Part shown: in pieces, positions 60,866 through 64,000 of the stretch
Position numbering within the stretch: the first letter of the stretch is position 1
How the letters are laid out: the number at the start of each line of letters is the position of its first letter
Assembly (NCBI GenBank): GCA_034687125.1
Contig: JAQGBZ010000027.1
Span: 1-64,000, forward strand
Direction of reading: 5' to 3'
DNA: 64,000 nucleotides
Origin: Neelides folsomi
Lineage: Eukaryota; Arthropoda; Collembola; Neelipleona; Neelidae
Program-made: the position numbers and the translations under genes
The notes under the pieces: model-generated
What the model saw: only the letters and a program-made list of their open reading frames with translations
The model's database searches: none
What the model was told of the DNA's origin: nothing

Positions 60866-63453
60866 ATTCTGTATGTGACTGCAACCAAACAATTCCCTTA
60901 CATCTATTAATGCCTTTCAAATCATCTTTTATAGAACAATGGTTCGGGGATAAAAGAACATAATCTACATACATGCAGATACCCAAACCCCCTCGCGTAT
61001 TTGTGTATGTGAGAGGGAGAGGCAAACTGCTATTGGTGATCGAAGTTACAAGTCAAATGGATTCCTAACTTTGTACATTTGTACATCGGCCCAACACACA
61101 CGAAAACTCGTGGGGAAGAATGAAAAATGGAGATGGAAGTTTAATTTATTCAGCTGAAGGAGTCACTCCAATGTCAAAGGGGGAGGAAAAATTGTATTAT
61201 AGAGAATGGATAATGGACATTTCTCTTCGTCTATTTGTGCGGGAGAGACGGCCATGGAGGCGAAACTCCGAAACGCCCAAGGTGTACAAATACAAATAGA
61301 AAAAAGGGGAAAACTCCCTGGACATTTTAAGAGAGAGCCAAATGATTTTTTCTTCAAATCATCCCAACCCGACTTTTTATTGAGCCAATACTAACTATTT
61401 ATTTATAAAGCATCCTAATGCATTAATAATTCCATACATTGCCAACAGTGTGAGACAAAGTGATTGGCCGTAAATTTTACATCAGTTTTTTTATTTCTTC
61501 TCGTAATTTTAGAACTCTTGTAAATTGCACGATTGATTAGTTAGGTTTGATTATATTAAATTCTTCAGTAGTTTGGTAATTTCAATAGTAAATAAAAGTG
61601 GTTGTGAGTAATTACAAGGCTCATTTCTCTTTAATCATCTTAATTTCTTTAATGTTTTTCGTTAGATTTATCAAAACCAAGAGTATTTAAGAATAAAAAA
61701 TGATCGACACGTGAGGAGCTTCGAGAGGAGAAGTCTGGTGAATGAGCTTATAAATACTTATTATGATTAAAGCCGCAGTTGTTAAATACTTTTTTTGGAA
61801 CCCGAGGGTTTTACCTTTTGATGTGCGACTCCTTTCTTCTTCTCCTCCTTCATTAACACATTCTCTCTCCACTCGGGGTCTATTATGAATGTAAAAGCGA
61901 GGGAAATGACTCGGAGCCTTCATGAACCATGCTGGGTTTGTACACACCATAATATTTCCATTCCTCGTGAGGTCGTCGCTGCCGCCGTCTCCAATGGGCG
62001 ATCCCGGAGGTTCGAAGAAAGGGTGAAGGAGCGTGAGGGGATAAAATGTGGGAGGTAATTCCGAGGGAGCTTCCATTATGATTAGAGTGGGGATGATGTG
62101 GGAATCAATCATTCTCACCTACCCGTGGGCTGACCTGGAGGAAATACGGTAATAGTATGGTAATAAGAGGGACCGTCGGCCTTTATTGATTGCCCCGACC
62201 GTCAGTCACAGCCGTCCCTTTCCGTGAGAATCATCGTGGAAATGGCATCGAGAGGATTCCCTTCATTTCCCATTTCCTCCCACTCCCCCCACCTCTCTCC
62301 AGCCTCTAAATAATGCGGGGCGGAGGAGCAGTTCAGGTGTGAGGGCTGAGCATGCAAATCCCCGAGTCTCGGCCACTTTCTCGGAGACTCGTCGGAGAGT
62401 GTAATGGAACTCTCCCGGCCTTTCGTGTTCATCACTCATCCCCCGACAATGAGGAGGCGAATATGTTTCCTTGTCCCGCAATCTCCACGGACCCATTCTT
62501 CTCCGCCCGCCATTCTCTCTTTGAGAAGAGTTGTTTTGCATATGAGGTTACCCTCACCCTCCTATTTATTACTGCCATTTTTGACAAATACTAACTAACT
62601 ACCAATGTATCCAACCAATGATAAGTAACATATATCGCATCTATTAGACACAACCGGCAGGTTTTAGGAGGGAGGAAAGAAAATCCACATATGGATTGCT
62701 TTTCGACAATGGACATTTTAGATCTACACATTTCAATGGGGATTCATCATTTTCTGGGATTTTTATTTGTAAAATTTTGAAAGGGCTTCGTTGATATTCT
62801 CCCCGAATGCGTGATAAAATCGAGATTCGTTATAATAACTTATTCCCCAAATCGGTTTCTTCCCCGGTACGCCGAGTAGTATCGACCCGACAAATCTTAT
62901 TTGAGTATTCAAAGTCGCCGAGCATCGATATGAATAATATCTTATAGGAGTCTCTCAACACGCCTACACATTTTTCAGATTCATCATTTTTCAAAGGAAG
63001 CAATCCAATCTAAGCCATCCATGCCTTATTCGAAATCTCCTTTCAACCCTTTTCATTCAATGAAGACAGATTTCCAAGTCAATTGTGGAGAAAGGGAATA
63101 AGGAATTACTTTCTTACCATTTTATGAAAAATATTCCTAAAAGGAATTTTGCTGATGGCAAAAAGGAAATGTCCATATCATAAATTGCTGCCTACTAACA
63201 AAGTAAATATGTATATTATATAATCACGCTTTAACTCTTGAGTATCGTATACATATAAAATACCCACCATATTATTTATATTAGTAGGTATATGGCAGGT
63301 TTGTGCAGAATATATAATGCTTAATGTTCGCTTCCAAAAAACTTTTTGTTGACTAAAGCATCTATAATTCAAAATAATAGTGTCTTTTATAAAAATGGAT
63401 AGCATATTGTAAATTTTGCATAGAATTTATGGAGACCACGGAATCAAGATTTG

Positions 63454-63466
63454 GATGATGATGATG
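63454..63466. repeat. (GAT)4 microsatellite
   Basis: Four GAT units and a following G, isolated. Confidence 0.8.
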
Positions 63467-64000
63467 AGTTAAATGAGATATGAAAGGAGTGCAGGGCGGA
63501 ATGTAAAGATGGAATTTAGATAACCGAAATTTCCGAATCCTCAAATCCCCACTTGATTGCTTTCTTCGCTCTTTGAGGCTTTCAGGCGGAGATGAGGAGT
63601 TTAATGGATTGGAGGTTGAGGGATCCGGGGATCAGCTTTTTTTATAATATGATCGTTTTAAAGGGATTGTAGGGGGAGGGAGGATTCGACGGGCCGAACC
63701 ACACGATTGATTGGATGATGAAAGGGAAAGCAAAAGGGTCGAAGGGACGTCGGAGGGACTCCAACCGCACAAACACTTTCCATTTCACCTTTTTTCCTCT
63801 CAAAAGTCAAGTTGGTCCCGGCACGGTCCTTTTGAGTCCTTGGGAATGGGATCGCTGCAGGTATTTCTACCGAATTACCTTCTTTAGAACCCAAGAGAGA
63901 TTAACACATGGGATTTTTACCTTTGGACCTTTAACGTTTTCCACTTGCTTCCCCCAGCCCTTAATTCATTCTTTACCTTTTACAATTTCCTTAACCCTTT

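Larger units (their letters stand above)
59964..64000. other. Non-coding stretch
   Basis: 60840-60865 holds a short ATT microsatellite. 62000-62560 is a GC-rich patch open on both strands without a splice model. 63170-63420 is AT-rich with TATA and TACA words. 63454-63466 is a GAT tract. Octamers lie at 60593-60600 and 62352-62359, and one at 59886-59893 just before this block. I see no gene. Confidence 0.5.

Noticed and set aside
1-64000. CRISPR arrays, bacterial operons, prophages, integrons, rRNA
   Set aside because: No spaced repeats, long coding frames, ribosome binding sites or recognisable structural RNA; the sequence character is eukaryotic.

Overview
The window looks like nuclear, non-repetitive, mostly non-coding DNA of an animal. 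An arthropod or another invertebrate is my guess, but I cannot name the organism. The composition is AT-rich (roughly 35-40% GC by eye). There are no operons, ribosome binding sites, tRNA or rRNA genes, CRISPR arrays, intact transposons or viral genes that I can recognise. The longest uninterrupted reading frame is about 174 codons and shows no coding character. Any genes here must therefore be small or split by introns.

The sequence alternates at a scale of a few kilobases between two textures. One is very AT-rich islands full of TGTA/TACA words and A/T runs (about 940-1560, 5040-5340, 6235-6400, 9240-9650, 11600-11800, 12790-12960, 14050-14300, 20400-20560, 34560-34790, 44230-44440, 48420-49180, 51880-52090, 63170-63420). 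The other is patches nearer 45-50% GC with purine- or pyrimidine-rich strands (about 8100-9020, 23300-24300, 27500-28140, 33060-33360, 37100-37620, 43640-44160, 49680-50160, 55150-55950, 56950-57600, 58440-59660, 62000-62560). All reasonable candidate exons lie in the second texture, but stop codons are rarer there anyway, so open frames alone mean little. I kept candidates only where splice sites, a plausible ATG, reading-frame phase or a G-in-first-codon-position bias added support.

Region by region: (1) 3.3-9.0 kb, plus strand: one ATG frame, one small 58-codon frame and a two-exon model with matching phase. (2) 23.4-24.3 kb, plus strand: two exon candidates. (3) 27.5-28.1 kb: two coding-like frames converging from opposite strands; the minus one has the clearer codon bias. 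(4) 43.5-44.2 kb, plus strand: three consecutive protein-like frames, the best plus-strand gene candidate. (5) 49.9-50.0 kb: a GC-rich patch with one weak exon. (6) 58.5-59.8 kb, minus strand: a three-exon model with consistent phases and a strong first-position G bias in its last exon, the best minus-strand candidate. None of these proteins belongs to a family I recognise, and I assign no function. The rest reads as intergenic or long-intron DNA with short microsatellites.

The non-coding signals that stand out are many exact POU-type octamers (ATGCAAAT/ATTTGCAT, 20 copies found by eye against about 4 expected from composition), including one inverted pair at 47185-47210, and a perfect 20-bp palindrome at 59944-59963. 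I found no convincing new biological system; the two best gene candidates and the octamer excess are what I would look at first.
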